Shown here piece by piece: positions 42,226 through 54,338 of a stretch of DNA of 64,000 nt (the stretch's first letter is position 1; every line of letters begins with the position of its first letter). A model generated the notes under the pieces. It was not told the origin of the DNA. It worked only from the letters and a program-made list of their open reading frames with translations, and made no database searches. Location of the stretch: contig JAVIAB010000051.1 of assembly GCA_032433765.1 (NCBI GenBank), positions 85,017,973-85,081,972 of the forward strand, given 5' to 3'. A program made the translations under genes and the position numbers. This DNA is from Megaustenia siamemsis (Eukaryota; Mollusca; Gastropoda; Stylommatophora; Ariophantidae).

Positions 42226-42845
42226 AGGCTATTGCGTATTTTTTTGAGGTATTGTTTTTGCCGAACAGCTTCTCTCGTGGCTAATTCTACCAATGTTTGA
42301 CAAACACACGCGGTCACATAATGAACAGGTCAGGCTCGCTGGTCCACAGGGTTTACCATCCTTTTTCATGAGTCTCTTCTCTTCTAAGTCCTGTCTTAGC
42401 ACAGTCTCAAATGTTGTTATACCGTTCCTTATACATGCTCTCCATGATGTGCGATCACTTGCCAGATGTTGCCAGTCGTTTTCACAGATGGAGAAGTCTT
42501 TCAGAGATGATTTGCAGATATCTCTATATCGTAGTTTAGGTCTGCCGATTTGTCTTTTTCCGTGTTTTAGCTCACCATATAGTATTTGCCTAGGAATGCG
42601 TTTTTCTTCCATCCGTTGGACATGCCCTAGCTATCTTAGCCTTCGACTTCTGAGCATCGACATGATTGTTAGGGTCTTAGCACGTTGCAGGACAGTTAAG
42701 TTGGTTATTTTGTCTTGCCATTTGATGTGCATTATTTTGCGGAGACATCGCATGTGGAAGACATTTAGTCTTTTTTCCTGGTTCGAGTATGTTGTTCAGG
42801 TTTCGGATCCATATAGTAGTGTGCTAAGCACACATGTTTGATATA
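42226..42845 (-). mobile_element. Non-LTR retrotransposon C-terminus with zinc-finger-like end (family C)
   Basis: The minus strand gives LSTLLYGSET, FHMRCLRKIMHIKWQDKI, LGHVQRMEEKRIPRQILYGE, LKHGKRQIGRPKLRYRDICK and a terminal CSLCDRVCLSNIGRISHERS with a C-x2-C...H-x3-4-C spacing. This is the C-terminal region of LINE endonuclease-reverse transcriptases in many invertebrates. One or two stops are present, and the upstream RT core is missing. Confidence 0.83.
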
Positions 42846-42899
42846 TTAGGAGTTTAGTCAAAACAAATAACACCAGGGCTATAACTATGAATAGCAAAA

Positions 42900-43260
42900 T
42901 GCTATTATATCTTCATAACATTCCTGTATGGTGCAGAAACATGGATATTAGACAAGAAAACAGAACAAAAATTTGAAGCCTTTGAAATATGGATTTATAG
43001 AAGAATAGGAAGAATTGGACGGAAAGAAAATAAAACAAACTATGAAGTTTTAGAACAACTAACAATTAAAAGAGAACTACTGGATACAATTGAAACAAGA
43101 TAAATGAGAATGTTGGGGCATGTTAAAAGACACAGCAGCCTACTAAAAGTAATCTTGGAAAGGAAATTACAAGGTAAAAGATACAGAGGCAGATCAAGAC
43201 TAACATGAACGAGTAACATCAAAAGATAGACAAGTCAGCCTATGACAACCTGCACAATCA
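42900..43260 (+). mobile_element. RTE-like LINE C-terminal relic (family D)
   Basis: In the plus strand: FLYGAETWILDKKTEQKFEA, FEIWIYRRIGRIGRKE, NYEVLEQLTIKRELLDTIET, MRMLGHVKRHSSLLKVILER and KLQGKRYRGRSR. Stops split the frame. It lies back to back with family C and runs into the next array. Confidence 0.8.
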
Positions 43261-43334
43261 AAGCAAGAGACAGCGGAATAGCGCTCTATTGCAGCCAACA
43301 TTCGATGCGGAGACGACACTCAATAATGATGATT

Positions 43335-44905
43335 TCGTATCGTTTCAGTTACTCCAGCTGTGGAGTTGATACAGTCTATGTTCTCTCAGTTACTCCAGCT
43401 GTGGAGTTGATACAGTCTATGTTTTCTCAGTTACTCCAGCTGTGGAGTTGATACAGTCTATGTTTTCTCAGTTACTCCAGCTGTGGAGTTGATACAGTCT
43501 ATGTTTTCTCAGTTACTCCAGCTGTGGAGTTGATACAGTCTATGTTTTCTCAGTTACTCCAGTTGTGGAGTTGATACAGTCTATGTTTTCTCAGTTACTC
43601 CAGCTGTGGAGTTGATACAGTCTATGTTTTCTCAGTTACTCCAGCTGTGGAGTTGATACAGTCTATGTTTTCTCAGTTACTCCAGCTGTGGAGTTGATAC
43701 AGTCTATGTTTTCTCAGTTACTCCAGTTGTGGAGTTGATGCAGTCTATGTTTTCTCAGTTACTCCAGTTGTGGAGTTGATACAGTCTATGTTTTCTCAGT
43801 TACTCCAGTTGTGGAGTCGACACAGTCTATGTTTTCTCAGTTACTCCAGCTGTGGAGTTGATACAGTCTATGTTTTCTCAGTTACTCCAGTTGTGGAGTT
43901 GATACCGTCTATGTTCTCTCAGTTACTCCAGTTGTGGAGTTGATAGTCTATGTTTTCTCAGTTACTCCAGTTGTGGAGTCGACACAGTCTATGTTCTCTC
44001 ATTTACTCCATTTGTGGAGTCGACACAGTCTATGTTCTCTCAGTTACTCCAGTTGTAGAGTCGACACAGTCTATGTTCTCTCATTTACTCCATTTGTGGA
44101 ATCGACACAGTCTATGTTCTCTCAGTTACTCCAGTTGTAGAGTCGACACAGTCTATGATCTCTCATTTACTCCATTTGTGGAGTCGACACAGTCTATGTT
44201 CTCTCAGTTACTCCAGTTGTGGAGTCGACACAGTCTATGTTCTCTCAGTTACTCCAGTTGTGGAGTTGATACAGTCTATGTTCTCTAATTTACTCCAGTT
44301 GTGGAGTCGACACTGTCTATGTTCTCTCATTTACTGCAGTTGTGGAGTCCACACAGTCTATGTTCTCTCAGTTACTCCAGTTGTGGAGTCGACACAGTCT
44401 ATGTTCTCTCAGTTACTCCAGTTGTAGAGTCGACACAGTCTATGTTCTCTCATTTACTCCAGTTGTGGAGTCGACACAGTCTATGTTCTCTCAGTTACTC
44501 CAGTTGTAGAGTCGACACAGTCTATGTTCTCTCAGTTACTCCAGTTGTAGAGTCGACACAGTCTATGTTCTCTCAGTTACTCCAGTTGTAGAGTCGACAC
44601 AGTCTATGTTCTCTCATTTACTCCAGTTGTAGAGTCGACACAGTCTATGTTCTCTCAGTTACTCCAGTTGTAGAGTCGACACAGTCTATGTTCTCTCAGT
44701 TACTCCAGTTGTGGAGTCGACACAGTCTATGTTCTCTCAGTTACTCCAGTTGTAGAGTCGACACAGTCTATGTTCTCTCATTTACTCCAGTTGTGGAGTC
44801 GACACAGTCTATGTTCTCTCATTTACTCCAGTTGTGGAGTCGACACAGTCTATGTTCTCTCAGTTACTCCAGTTGTAGAGTCGACACAGTCTATGTTCTC
44901 CTTTT
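43335..44905. repeat. 41-bp minisatellite array with hairpin
   Basis: About 38 copies of TTACTCCAGTTGTGGAGTCG plus ACACAGTCTATGTTCTCTCAG. Each copy has CTCCA...TGGAG, an imperfect palindrome. The left third uses GCTGTGGAGTTGATACAG with GTTTTCTCAG. The right half uses GTTGTAGAGTCGACACAG with GTTCTCTCAG or CATTTACTCC, so variants are spatially sorted. Confidence 0.95.
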
Positions 44906-45194
44906 GTGTGTAAAGTAGACGACTTGTGAGTTATGTCTAAATTCTGGTAACATTCTTTCTTATCTTATCAGTTCCAAGACTCCACACATAGGATTTCTCG
45001 TTACGCTGTGTTGCGTGCCGCTCGGAGTCTGAATATAGTAGCCCGTTGTTTACAAAACAAGCATTAACGGTTATCTTTAGCGTCTTCTGTTATGTGTAGC
45101 CTTCCATAGCTTCTCAAACTTCCGCTAAATAACATATTTTTCGGCAGTTATTGTTTTTATTTTCAATTAAGCTATAACATCTTGGAATTTAAAG
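44906..45194. other. No recognised feature
   Basis: Unique sequence between two arrays. Confidence 0.45.
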
Positions 45195-45197
45195 GTT

Positions 45198-45378
45198 TAT
45201 AGTTTAGATTTATAAAATAAATGAATAATAAGATTCAGATTTATAAAATAAATGAATAATAAGATTCAGATTTATAAAATAAATGAATAATAAGATTCAG
45301 ATTTATAAAATAAATGAATAATAAGATTCAGATTTATAAAATAAATGAATAATAGGATTCAGATTTATAAAATAGATA
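45198..45378. repeat. 31-bp minisatellite
   Basis: Five to six copies of AATAATAAGATTCAGATTTA plus TAAAATAAATG. Confidence 0.93.
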
Positions 45379-45430
45379 CAAACCTTTAGATTGAGAAAGT
45401 AGATAAAGTGTACAAATCTATTAAATAAAA

Positions 45431-45681
45431 TGTAACGAGCGCCGTCACGCCAAGTGGCGTATAGGGAATATGGTGTTAGTGACCATAATGTTTACAGACC
45501 TTCGGTACACGATTTTTCGGGTAACGTGTTCGGCATTACGCCCGTGCTGCTTTACTTTCCCAGAAAAAGATCCGGTACTCATTTAAGGTTGGGTGAACCC
45601 GGAAGCCGTTGATCAGAATCGAACCCTACCTCTTGTGCTTTATAGTCCAGTTTACTAACCACTGAGCTATGTCGGCTCCCA
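45431..45681 (-). mobile_element. tRNA-derived SINE, copy 1
   Basis: The minus-strand head starts GGGAGCCGACATAGCTCAG (A box TAGCTCAGTGGTTAG), with B box GGTTCGATTCT, then a body and a 3' end GGCGTGACGGCGCTCGTTAC. Its ~250 bp align with 49085-49333 and 54339-54588. Confidence 0.85.
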
Positions 45682-47236
45682 TACAGATCTATAGTATGTA
45701 TATAATCTTTAACATTTACCAAATTAATGAAGTCTTTAACTTTCAGATCGAAAATGGACAAGATCTTTAACATTTATAATAAATGATAGTAGTGTAAATA
45801 TTTTTCAAATGGATAAAATCTTTCAAATGTATTATATAAAAAAATAATTGACATACCTTTACAATTATTTTTTTTAAAAATGAATTAAGATAGTTCAGAT
45901 TTGTAAATATGGATCGCATTTTTAAGATTGATAAAATTGGGAAAATATCGGGAAATGGAAAACAGATTGTTGGAGGAAAGGGAGAAAGTGTATAATTCAT
46001 ATAATTGTAAATGATCACGAAGAACGACAAATATTCTTATTCTCTTTATTTCAGCTATATCTCTCCGGGGAACCACTAGTATCGATGATATTTTTAAATC
46101 ACTTTTCCGGACCAATTTTCTTGTCCTTAACAATCACCTGTTTTTCAATACGTTTATTATTTTCGGCTCAGTGTGGTAGTTAGTAACAGTGTTTATTGTT
46201 ACGCTCTCTTCTGTCTTAACGACCTTTTACTGAATACTGGCGTTAGGGTTAGCGAACTAGAGATGACCAAGACCGTATTTCACCTCCAAGAGTGGACCAG
46301 GTGTGAAGCAAGACCTCAATGATTAGTGATATTGAGGACACCGGACGAAAATGTAACTGTTGCAGAGTCTAACAAGTTAGGCCGATAGACGTAAGATGTT
46401 GAATTAAAAGCTCTTTTTCTGGACGAAGGAATACAAGAATGGATAAAAAAAATGAAAGATGCTGTGATCTGAACTTAGAGACAGAATAATATCTCTGCCT
46501 AAACTCTTCTATTTTGGTTTATATTTAGATAGTAACACGTTATAATATGTGGGATTTGAATCAGCAAAACCAGGCAGCTAGACATCAAGTGATCAAACAT
46601 AAAACATGGCTTGGAATAATATTCTTTAATGTTATCCTCCTTGTTATCGCATGTATGTCACACTTTTTCCTTTTTTTAATCCAGTGAGAGTACGGGAAAG
46701 AGCTGAGAGAGTAAGGGAAGTGTTAGTACAGGTAAGGAGGGTACTCTCACCTGTTATTACTTATTTTTTCGCGAATTTTCTCTTTTAAATCTCAAATCAC
46801 GTGCCTGCTACACACTCCGGTACTTGCAGAAATGTGGCAGACAAGAAATAAATAAATAAAAATTAAATACATTTTAAAATGTACTTTTTGTAAGGAGAAA
46901 AAATATCTTCGCGAAAACCATTTCCTAAAGATCGGAGTGTGATACGATATATTTGCTGGGTCTCTGCCATTATAACATGACAGGTAGCGTTTAGGGAAGG
47001 AGATGAGAGAAGATAAAGATAGAGATAGAGAGGAATGACGAACGGGAGGGATGGAGTAGGAGACATGAAAGGAGAGAACATGAAAAAATAAAAGAAAGAA
47101 GAGAATGAGAATATAAAACAGAAGCTAAGAACGAAAGAGAGCACAGCAGTGCAAGTGTGTGTAGAAATTTAAATAGAAGTAAATAGAGAGACGGAAGACA
47201 GAATGTGATAAAGAAAACGAGATAAAATAAGATTCA
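45682..47236. other. No recognised feature
   Basis: AT- and purine-rich sequence (GAGA-rich near 46980-47220). A short frame run near 46863-47144 is low-complexity. Confidence 0.45.
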
Positions 47237-47287
<51 letters not shown>

Positions 47288-47345
47288 GAGAGAGAGAGAG
47301 GGAGAGAAAGAGAGAGGAGAGAGCGGGAGAAAGTCGAGAAAAGAG
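47237..47345. repeat. (TA)n and (GA)n microsatellites
   Basis: (AT)n at 47238-47288, then (AG)n to about 47330. Confidence 0.95.
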
Positions 47346-47721
47346 AGTTAGACAGCCACAGAGAGATAGGAAGACAGGTAGAACCAGGGCGAAAGGGTTG
47401 AAAGAAGCGTAAATATTTTTGCACTTTGAGACTTTTTGTTGCTGTATATTTCACATACATTCTTCGAGAGATTTCTGCCTCGCTGTGAGAGAACAATTGT
47501 TTATAAAATAAACAGAAGAATAAACCTGTAACAAGTGGAAATCCTAATCTCTAGATCTCCATTTAAATCCTATTATGTTTGTCGGAATTCCATTATTGTT
47601 CACCTTATGGTTTCTATGAAATACCCGGCTTTAAAAAAAATGTATTATGTTCAGTGTCTTTTTTTTCTGTACTGAGCCGTTGTAGCCCAGATCTATCCAT
47701 GGCTTCATTTTCTCTTCTGTA

Positions 47722-47870
47722 CTTGCATTCTATATTTGCATTCTATACTTGCATTCTATACTTGCATTCTGTACTTGCATTCTATACTTGCATTCTATAC
47801 TTGCATTCTATACTTGCATTCTATACTTGCATTCTATACTTGCATTCTGTACTTGCATTCTATACTGTGT
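47722..47870. repeat. 13-bp minisatellite
   Basis: About eleven copies of CTTGCATTCTATA. Confidence 0.95.
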
Positions 47871-47894
47871 CTATATCGTTTGAGCTATGTTGCT

Positions 47895-48300
47895 GTATTG
47901 AGTGAGCTCTGTATCTGTATTTATTTTTCTCTGTATCTGTATTTAATTTTCTCAGTATCTGTATTTAATGTTCTCTGTATCTGTATTTAATGTTCTCTTT
48001 ATCTGTATTTAATGTTCTCTGTATCAGATCTGTATTTAATGTTCTCTGTATCAGTATTTAATGGTCTCTGTATCAGATCTGTATTTAATGTTCTCTGTAT
48101 CAGTATTTAATGTTCTCTGTATCAGTATTTAATGTTCTCTGTATCAGTATTTAATGTTCTCTGTATCAGTATTTAATGTTCTCTGTATCAGTATTTAATG
48201 TTCTCTGTATCAGTATTTAATGTTCTCTGTATCAGTATTTAATGTTCTCTGTATCAGTATTTAATGTTCTCTGTATCTGTATTCGGCTCTGTATCTGGAT
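47895..48300. repeat. 22-bp minisatellite
   Basis: About 17 copies of GTTCTCTGTATCAGTATTTA plus AT. Left copies vary (ATCTGTATTTAAT), right copies are uniform. Confidence 0.95.
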
Positions 48301-48545
48301 TGAATGATGTATCTTTTTAGCTGTATATTTGTATTGTGTAAGATCTCTGTCTCTATCCAGTAGGTTATATCTCTGAATAGAAAGTATCTGCACTGAGCAG
48401 CTCTGTATCTGTAATAAGTGAAATCTGTATGTCTATCCAGTGAGCTCGTCTTTCTATCGAGCAAAGTATCTGTACAGAGCTTTATATCTGTATTGATCGA
48501 AATCTATATCTTATTGAGACTGTTTCTGTATTGTAGAACTCTGTG
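48301..48545. other. Decayed CTGTATC-rich repeats
   Basis: Spaced CTGTATCTGTAT words suggest diverged copies of the neighbouring arrays. Confidence 0.5.
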
Positions 48546-48549
48546 TCTG

Positions 48550-48735
48550 TTTTGAATATGTGTTGAGTAAGCTCTGTATCCGTGTTGAGTAAGCTATGTA
48601 TCTGTGTTGAGTAAGCTTTGTATCCGTGTTGAGTAAGTTATGTATCCGTGTTGAGTAAGCTCTGTATCCGTGTTGAGTAAGCTCTGTATCCGTGTTGAGT
48701 AAGCTTTCTATCTCTGTTCAGTCAGCTCTCTGTTC
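48550..48735. repeat. 22-bp minisatellite
   Basis: About eight copies of GTGTTGAGTAAGCTCTGTATCC. It shares CTCTGTATC with the array to its left, suggesting a common origin. Confidence 0.93.
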
Positions 48736-49049
48736 ATGATAAATAAGCACTGCATTACTGGGCTTTGTATCTGGATTGTGTATCTGTATTTGTTTATTGT
48801 ATCTGTGCTGTATTATATCTGTCCTGAGCTCTGTATTTGTGTTGAGTAAGCTCTGATTCAATATTTAGCTCTATATGTGTTATCTTGTCTTGCTCTTATA
48901 TTCTCGCCTTATACTTTCAAGTTTGATTAATATTTATCTTTAAAGTATTTGAACATTTTTTTTACAGGATTACGTTGCTCTATGTTATCTGTCTTACAGA
49001 TCTTTACTATAACAATATTTTCTATTAACGTCTTATTTTGCTGCTGCAA

Positions 49050-49054
49050 AACAC

Positions 49055-49083
<29 letters not shown>
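49050..49083. repeat. Poly(A) tract
   Basis: Over 30 consecutive A at the 3' end side of the SINE at 49085 (minus strand: poly(T)); orientation does not fit a simple SINE tail. Confidence 0.9.
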
Positions 49084-49084
<1 letters not shown>

Positions 49085-49088
<4 letters not shown>

Positions 49089-49333
49089 GTGCCCCTTCAC
49101 GCCAAGTGGCGTATAGGGAATATGATGTTAGCGAACATAAATTTTACAGACCTTCGGCACATGATTTTTGGGGTAATGTGGTGGGTATTACACCCGTGCC
49201 GCTTTACTTTCCCAGAAAAAAAATCCGGTACCCATTAAAGGCTGGGTGAACACGGAAGCTGTCGGTTGGGATCGAACCCTACCTCTTATCCTTTGTAGTC
49301 CAGTTCACTAACCACTGAGCTATCGCGGCTCCT
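49085..49333 (-). mobile_element. tRNA-derived SINE, copy 2
   Basis: Head on the minus strand: GGAGCCGCGATAGCTCAGTG, A box TAGCTCAGTGGTTAG, B box GGTTCGATCCC. Same family as 45431 and 54339. Confidence 0.87.
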
Positions 49334-49600
49334 TATTTTGCTGCGGTCCTTACTAATTAGACTGGAATTCCAGAACCTCATATGAAGTCTGCTGCTAGTT
49401 TCAATCAGCCGGTAACGCCGAGAAAAAAAATGGTATTCTACTTCATCATCTACCTCTTCATTCTCTTCTGATTATTTATCATTATCGTCATCGTCTTTTT
49501 CTATTCTTCTTCTTCTTATTTGGTTTATAGATCATCTTATTCTTGAGAGAGATGAGTTGGTTCGATATTTCTAATCGTTGGTCATTTTGAGTGACCCATA
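49334..49600. other. No recognised feature
   Basis: AT-rich with (TCA)n and (TTC)n short runs. Confidence 0.45.
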
Positions 49601-49604
49601 ATCT

Positions 49605-50338
49605 ATATCAGAGATTATCAGCCCATATCATTTGTATAAGAGATTATCAGCCCATATCATTTGTATGAGAGATTATCAGCCCATATAATTTGTATAAGAG
49701 ATTATCAGCCCATATCATTTGTATGAGAGATTATCAGCCCATATCATTTGTATAAGAGATTATCAGCCCATATCATTTGTATGAGAGATTATCAGCCCAT
49801 ATCATTTGTATAAGAGATTATCAGCCCATATCATTTGTATGAGAGATTATCAGCCCATATCATTTGTATAAGAGATTATCAGCCCATATCATTTGTATGA
49901 GAGATTATCAGCCCATATCATTTGTATAAGAGATTATCAGCCCATATCATTTGTATAAGAGATTATCAGCCCATATCATTTGTATAAGAGATTATCAGCC
50001 CATATCATTTGTATAAGAGATTATCAGCCCATATGACTTGTATAAGAGATTAGCAGCCCATATAATCTGTATAATAGATTAGCAGCCCGTATAACTTGTA
50101 TGAGAGATTGTCAGCCCATATAGCTTGTATAAGAGATTGTCAGCCCATATAACTTGTATAAGAGATTGTCAGCCCATATAACTTGTATAAGAGATTGTCA
50201 GCCCATATAACTTGTATAAGAGATTGTCAGCCCATATAACTTGTATAAGAGATTGTCAGCCCATATAACTTGTATAAGAGATTAGCAGCCCATATAACTT
50301 GTATAAGAGATTGTCAGCCCATATAACTTGTACATATT
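49605..50338. repeat. 29-bp minisatellite with dimeric pattern
   Basis: About 25 copies of AGAGATTATCAGCCCATATC plus ATTTGTATA. From 49635 to about 49925 copies alternate GTATAAGAG and GTATGAGAG, so the repeat unit there is a 58-bp dimer. The right part uses GATTGTCAGCCCATATAACT. Confidence 0.95.
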
Positions 50339-50692
50339 TTTAATGCTGGGTTTCAGAACGTTAAACCAAAGTCCTATATTTGTATTCCAAATCTATCGTT
50401 ATAAAGTAACAGGTTTTAGATCATGCCGTTAAAGCAATATGATGGTGATGTGTGTGCGCGGGCTTTCTCGTGTGCGTGTTTTTATTTTTACTTTCCTCCC
50501 AAAATTATTTCCATTCCAAAAGTTTTCTTTATCCCTCCTCATTTACTCTTCCCCTCCCTTTCTCTTTGATTGCCGTTCAGCACTGAGGTAACAATGAAAT
50601 GTGCGGGTTATGTTCTGTAGTTTTTTGCATACAAGATCTAGTCTGCTAGATCTCCATTCATTATCTGATGTAAATGCTACTTCATATTGTGG
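50339..50692. other. No recognised feature
   Basis: Unique sequence, no coding signal. Confidence 0.45.
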
Positions 50693-50752
50693 GGAGCCGC
50701 CATAGTTGAGTGGTTAGTGTACTGAACTGCTAAGCGTCTTTTTGAGAGTCCA

Positions 50753-50755
<3 letters not shown>
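50693..50755 (+). mobile_element. SINE head fragment
   Basis: GGGGAGCCGCCATAGTTGAG followed by TGGTTAGTG resembles the A-box part of the SINE family above, cut off by an (AT)n tract. Confidence 0.55.

Positions 50756-50788
<33 letters not shown>
50756..50788. repeat. (AT)n microsatellite
   Basis: About 16 AT dinucleotides. Confidence 0.95.
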
Positions 50789-50789
<1 letters not shown>

Positions 50790-50791
<2 letters not shown>

Positions 50792-51113
50792 TTGCGTTCG
50801 CCAGCTTTGACGCCTGACGAAGTCCCTAGAGACTAGGAACTGAATACTACGTGTTAATCCGTTTTTTCCCTGGCAGCCGTGTGCACAGTGGTACCTCGCC
50901 GCACAGGCAGATGACTCCGTCTTCGGAGGTACTCATATATTTTCCATCCATGAGTAATTGACGTTTGAAGCCGGGCCTCGCTGCTGAGACCAGGGGTGGT
51001 TACCGCAGAGAGAAATCATAAATAAAAATCTCAACTAATGCTGCCGGGATTTGAATCCACAACCTCTCTGTCTCGAGGCCAGCGTCTTACCTCGAGACGA
51101 ACCAGTCCCCCGC
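50790..51113 (-). mobile_element. tRNA-derived SINE, second type
   Basis: On the minus strand the head GGACTGGTTCGTCTCGAGG leads to B box GGATTCAAATCCC at about 51043-51055. The body holds CCTGGTCTCAGCAGCGAGG and CTTCGTCAGGCGTCAAAGC; its end CGCAAAAAA lies near 50793. A related CGAAC tail ends the SINE at 62836. Confidence 0.68.
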
Positions 51114-51189
51114 CCAGCATATTATCACCATGTAGTTAGATTTCTGTGTATATCCTTATATATTTTTGTATTGTTGTTTACTGTTCCAG

Positions 51190-51212
51190 CTAAAGGCCTA
51201 TATGGCTGAAAC
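51190..51212 (+). ncRNA. Degenerate hammerhead-like core
   Basis: CTAAAGGCCTATATGGCTGAAAC resembles the core at 60636-60661 (helix II GGCC/GGCT then GAAAC) but the CTGATGA box is mutated, so it cannot be active. Such cores mark Penelope-like retroelement ends in other animals. Confidence 0.25.
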
Positions 51213-51304
51213 GTCGGCTCAAATTTTGTTTTGTTTCTCACCTCCGTAAAGTTGTTACCATTTCACTTTTTTTCCTTTTAAAAAAAAATGTCATTATTAT
51301 CGTC

Positions 51305-51540
51305 AGCTTTACAGCAGCTTCGTAGCTCTCTACATCTTGATGTCTTTACCCCTAAGCGCAAGCGGTCGGGTTCGATCCTGATCGACGGCTTCTATGCTTG
51401 CCAAGCGTAAAGTGGGTACCAGGGTTTTCTAGGCAAGTGGGACGACGTGAGTCCACTTCATCCAACAGATGCTGCTCCTTAAACAAAACTGAGAGCTTAC
51501 TCCGTAAATGTCTGGATGAGCAGAGGGAACCTCTTTACTG
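51305..51540 (+). mobile_element. SINE, diverged
   Basis: B-box GGGTTCGATCCTG at about 51367-51379, then a body (GACGGCTTCTATGCTTGC, GGGTACCAGGGTTTTCTAGG) related to the 245-bp family. Confidence 0.6.
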
Positions 51541-52085
51541 TTTCATTTACTTTTCATATTACACATGCACACACTTTCTCTCACACAAACACTCAATAAC
51601 ACGTACCCTCACGCACATTCTCTCTATCTTTTTTTTCTCTTTCACTCTCTCTCTTAAACACTGCTTCTGGTCTTTCCATTCACGACTACCGTCAAGTGTG
51701 GAGAAAAGATCCATATTTATTTTTGTTTAACTGACGTAATAGTTATGCATTTTAAACTGCTTCAAACTGTCGCATCTTCTTATCAGTCATTTGATCTGAA
51801 ATACACATCGTTTGTTATCGTAGCTAAAGTCATTAGTCTTTGGCCGGCATTACGCGTTAAGTAACAGCGTTATGTACAAGACAGGAGAATTGGTTTAACA
51901 GCCGCAACAACCCCATATCCAACCAGGCGTGTTTAGAAATTATTTTCAAGCGAAATGTTCTTGGATAAGTGGTTTTCCTGCGGGGCAATAAATGGATAAT
52001 TATGGTAGTGGAGTGGAATGAGAAGAAAAAAGGAGAGAAGAATATACATTTGTTTTCTGCATTTATTTTTCGTATCTTTTAGAAA
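51541..52085. other. No recognised feature
   Basis: CA/CT-rich in the left part; no gene supported. Confidence 0.45.
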
Positions 52086-52089
52086 ATTT

Positions 52090-52800
52090 CTTCTGCTTTC
52101 CTTCCTCATTTGCCTTTTAGCGTCAAGAGGAGATATTATTTGCGGTCTTTTGCTCTTCTGTTCGTCTCTGCTGTTGTTATGTTTCCTAGTGTTTCTAATA
52201 TTCCGTCAATCTATCTTTTTCGCGATTGGCCCTTGGGTGTATTGTTCTCACAACGTTTATTGAAGGCTCGTTGTGTTGTGTTTTGAGCTTTCTGCCTTGT
52301 CACGTGGCCAAACCATTTTATCTGTTGTTTCTTTAAATATTCTATGGCGGGGGCTATTCCTAGCTTTTATCTCAGTTCTTCATTTCTGATTTTATCTCTC
52401 AGACTGTTTCCTGTCAGTCGTCTTACACATTTAATCTCAGTAGAGGTTATTTTTCTTATTGTTCTTGCATCTAGGCTCCAGGACTGGCATTGTTAGCTCA
52501 ACGTTGGGATGAAGATTGTATTGTATAGTGCCTGTCTTCCCTCTACTTGTTAGAAAATAGTGGTGATAGCTGCCCAATGATTTGACAAGCTTTGTTGCAT
52601 CTTCAGTCTATTTCTATTGTTTGTGAATTGTCGTTTGCCCACTAGACTTCCTAGGTATTTAAATTCTTCTACTTGTTTTAGTTGTCTGTCGTCTATAGTT
52701 ATGTTGATATTTTGTTTCTCAATTGCGATATTCATGACTTCTGTTTTGTTGATGTTGATTTTCATGTTGTATTTTGTGCCTGTGCTGTTGAGTCAATTTA
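52090..52800 (-). mobile_element. RTE-like LINE 3' part (family B)
   Basis: The minus strand reads KININKTEVMNIAIEKQNINI, IDDRQLKQVEEFKYLGSLV and NRLKMQQSLSNHW, i.e. the late RT region, then decayed sequence to the same 3' tail as at 30640. It is the closest relative of the LINE next to the giant array and shows what that sequence looked like without the expansion. Confidence 0.82.
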
Positions 52801-53044
52801 AGTGTTCCTGTGATTATTCTATTTTTCAATGCATTAGATTAGAGCCTGATCGTCTGCAAATAGAAGCTCGTTCAACTCGTATGTCTCTGATGGGTTGGCT
52901 AACTTATATATGTAGTCCATGTATGTAATCAACAGTAAAGGGGCGCGGGGACAGTATGCATCCCTGTCTTACACCTGACTTAACTTCGAAGTGATCTGTT
53001 TAACCCGTGCTGTTCTGACTGTGCAGCTGCTATTGATGTAGAGA

Positions 53045-53137
53045 CTTTACCGCCTATGGCGGGTTTCGAATCCGGAAAGTTCGTGTCCAGAAGCTGGCGT
53101 CTTACTTCCAGTTCAGCTACTCCCCTTGCCGAGTGTT
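53045..53137 (-). mobile_element. tRNA-like SINE head
   Basis: Minus strand: GGGGAGTAGCTGAACTGGAA (A-box-like) and GGATTCGAAACCC (B box) at about 53068-53080. Confidence 0.6.
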
Positions 53138-54338
53138 ACATTAGATTGATGATAAACATGGAAGTACAGTGTTGAAACAAGCACTAAAAGAATATTTGAC
53201 AGTTGACAATTTAAAGACTAATGCTGCTGTCCGGGTTAAATTTGAAAGCTCATATTCCTATCATCAGTAAATTTATACTAACCAACTTTCTGAAATTGTG
53301 ACAGTGACCCTCGCCTGTCGCACGTAGTCTGTACTGAGACCTTCCTGTGTCATTAGATCAAAGATCTGAGCGCTACTTGAAAGCCACTACAGAATGATAA
53401 TTCCGGTACAAAAACATATATTTATCAGGTGAGATCGGCAGTATTTGCTGCCCGAGTACTGCCCAGGTGATGTGTCTACGACATTAGGATGCTAGCTGGC
53501 TTGTCCGTCTGGCCTGTCTCTAAACAATGTCCGTCCGCCTTGTTACGCCCTGTTGGACAATAATAATTTTTCTTTATTTTTGTGACTGTATCTACTTATT
53601 ACAGGGTATTCCAAATCTGGCCCACACTGTTCATTACCGCCTCATTCTTCTCATTCACGTTAATTCCTACTTCTTCCTCGCCAGTAAACAAACTGCACGG
53701 CAACAACCATGTCTGCCTCTAGATCCTCATCTGACGCATTCAACCCGAGCAGCTTCCTGTCACACTGACTACATTTGTTCACATCAACAACGAGCAAACA
53801 ACTCTAACTATCTACAGATATTTCAGAAAAATGATACAGACATGATATTTAGACCTTTAAAAACCATTCTCCTGCCTCAGGAAAAATTACCACACACAAA
53901 AATAACAAGACAATCAAAGGAAGAGGTGAGAAAGCTTAAGAGAACTCTCATCATAACGTCTCAGAATGCAGCTCCTAACCACGATGGAAGGAAATAGTTA
54001 AGACGCCGTCAGGAGTGCCCAATGATCGCCAAAGGTTCGGTACCAATGAAACAAATAAAGCAAACATAACAAATGGAGAAAATATAAAAACATAAATAGC
54101 GTATGTTACTACTTTATGCACATAAAACAAAAACAGAATAATTCGACCGTACGTCTTTATCAGCAAACAGGGCAAAACAAAACAAAGCACAACAATGAAT
54201 TACAGAGAAATTGGTTGAAATATATTTACAAATGTACAGAAGAAAAACACTGGTCATATTACTACCAGGGCGCATCGTAAAGAATACTGAAAGACGGCCA
54301 GATAAACGGACCATGAGTCAACACTCGGACATAAAGTG
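53138..54338. other. No recognised feature
   Basis: No gene supported. A 156-codon frame at 53527-53997 has no recognisable domain and no conserved composition. Confidence 0.4.

Noticed and set aside
49605..50338. Regularly spaced repeats resembling a CRISPR array
   Set aside because: Units are head to tail with no unique spacers, no cas genes are present, and the genome is animal.
53527..53997. 156-codon frame as a possible host gene
   Set aside because: No domain, mixed composition, no splice or promoter pattern, and it lies among retroelement remains.
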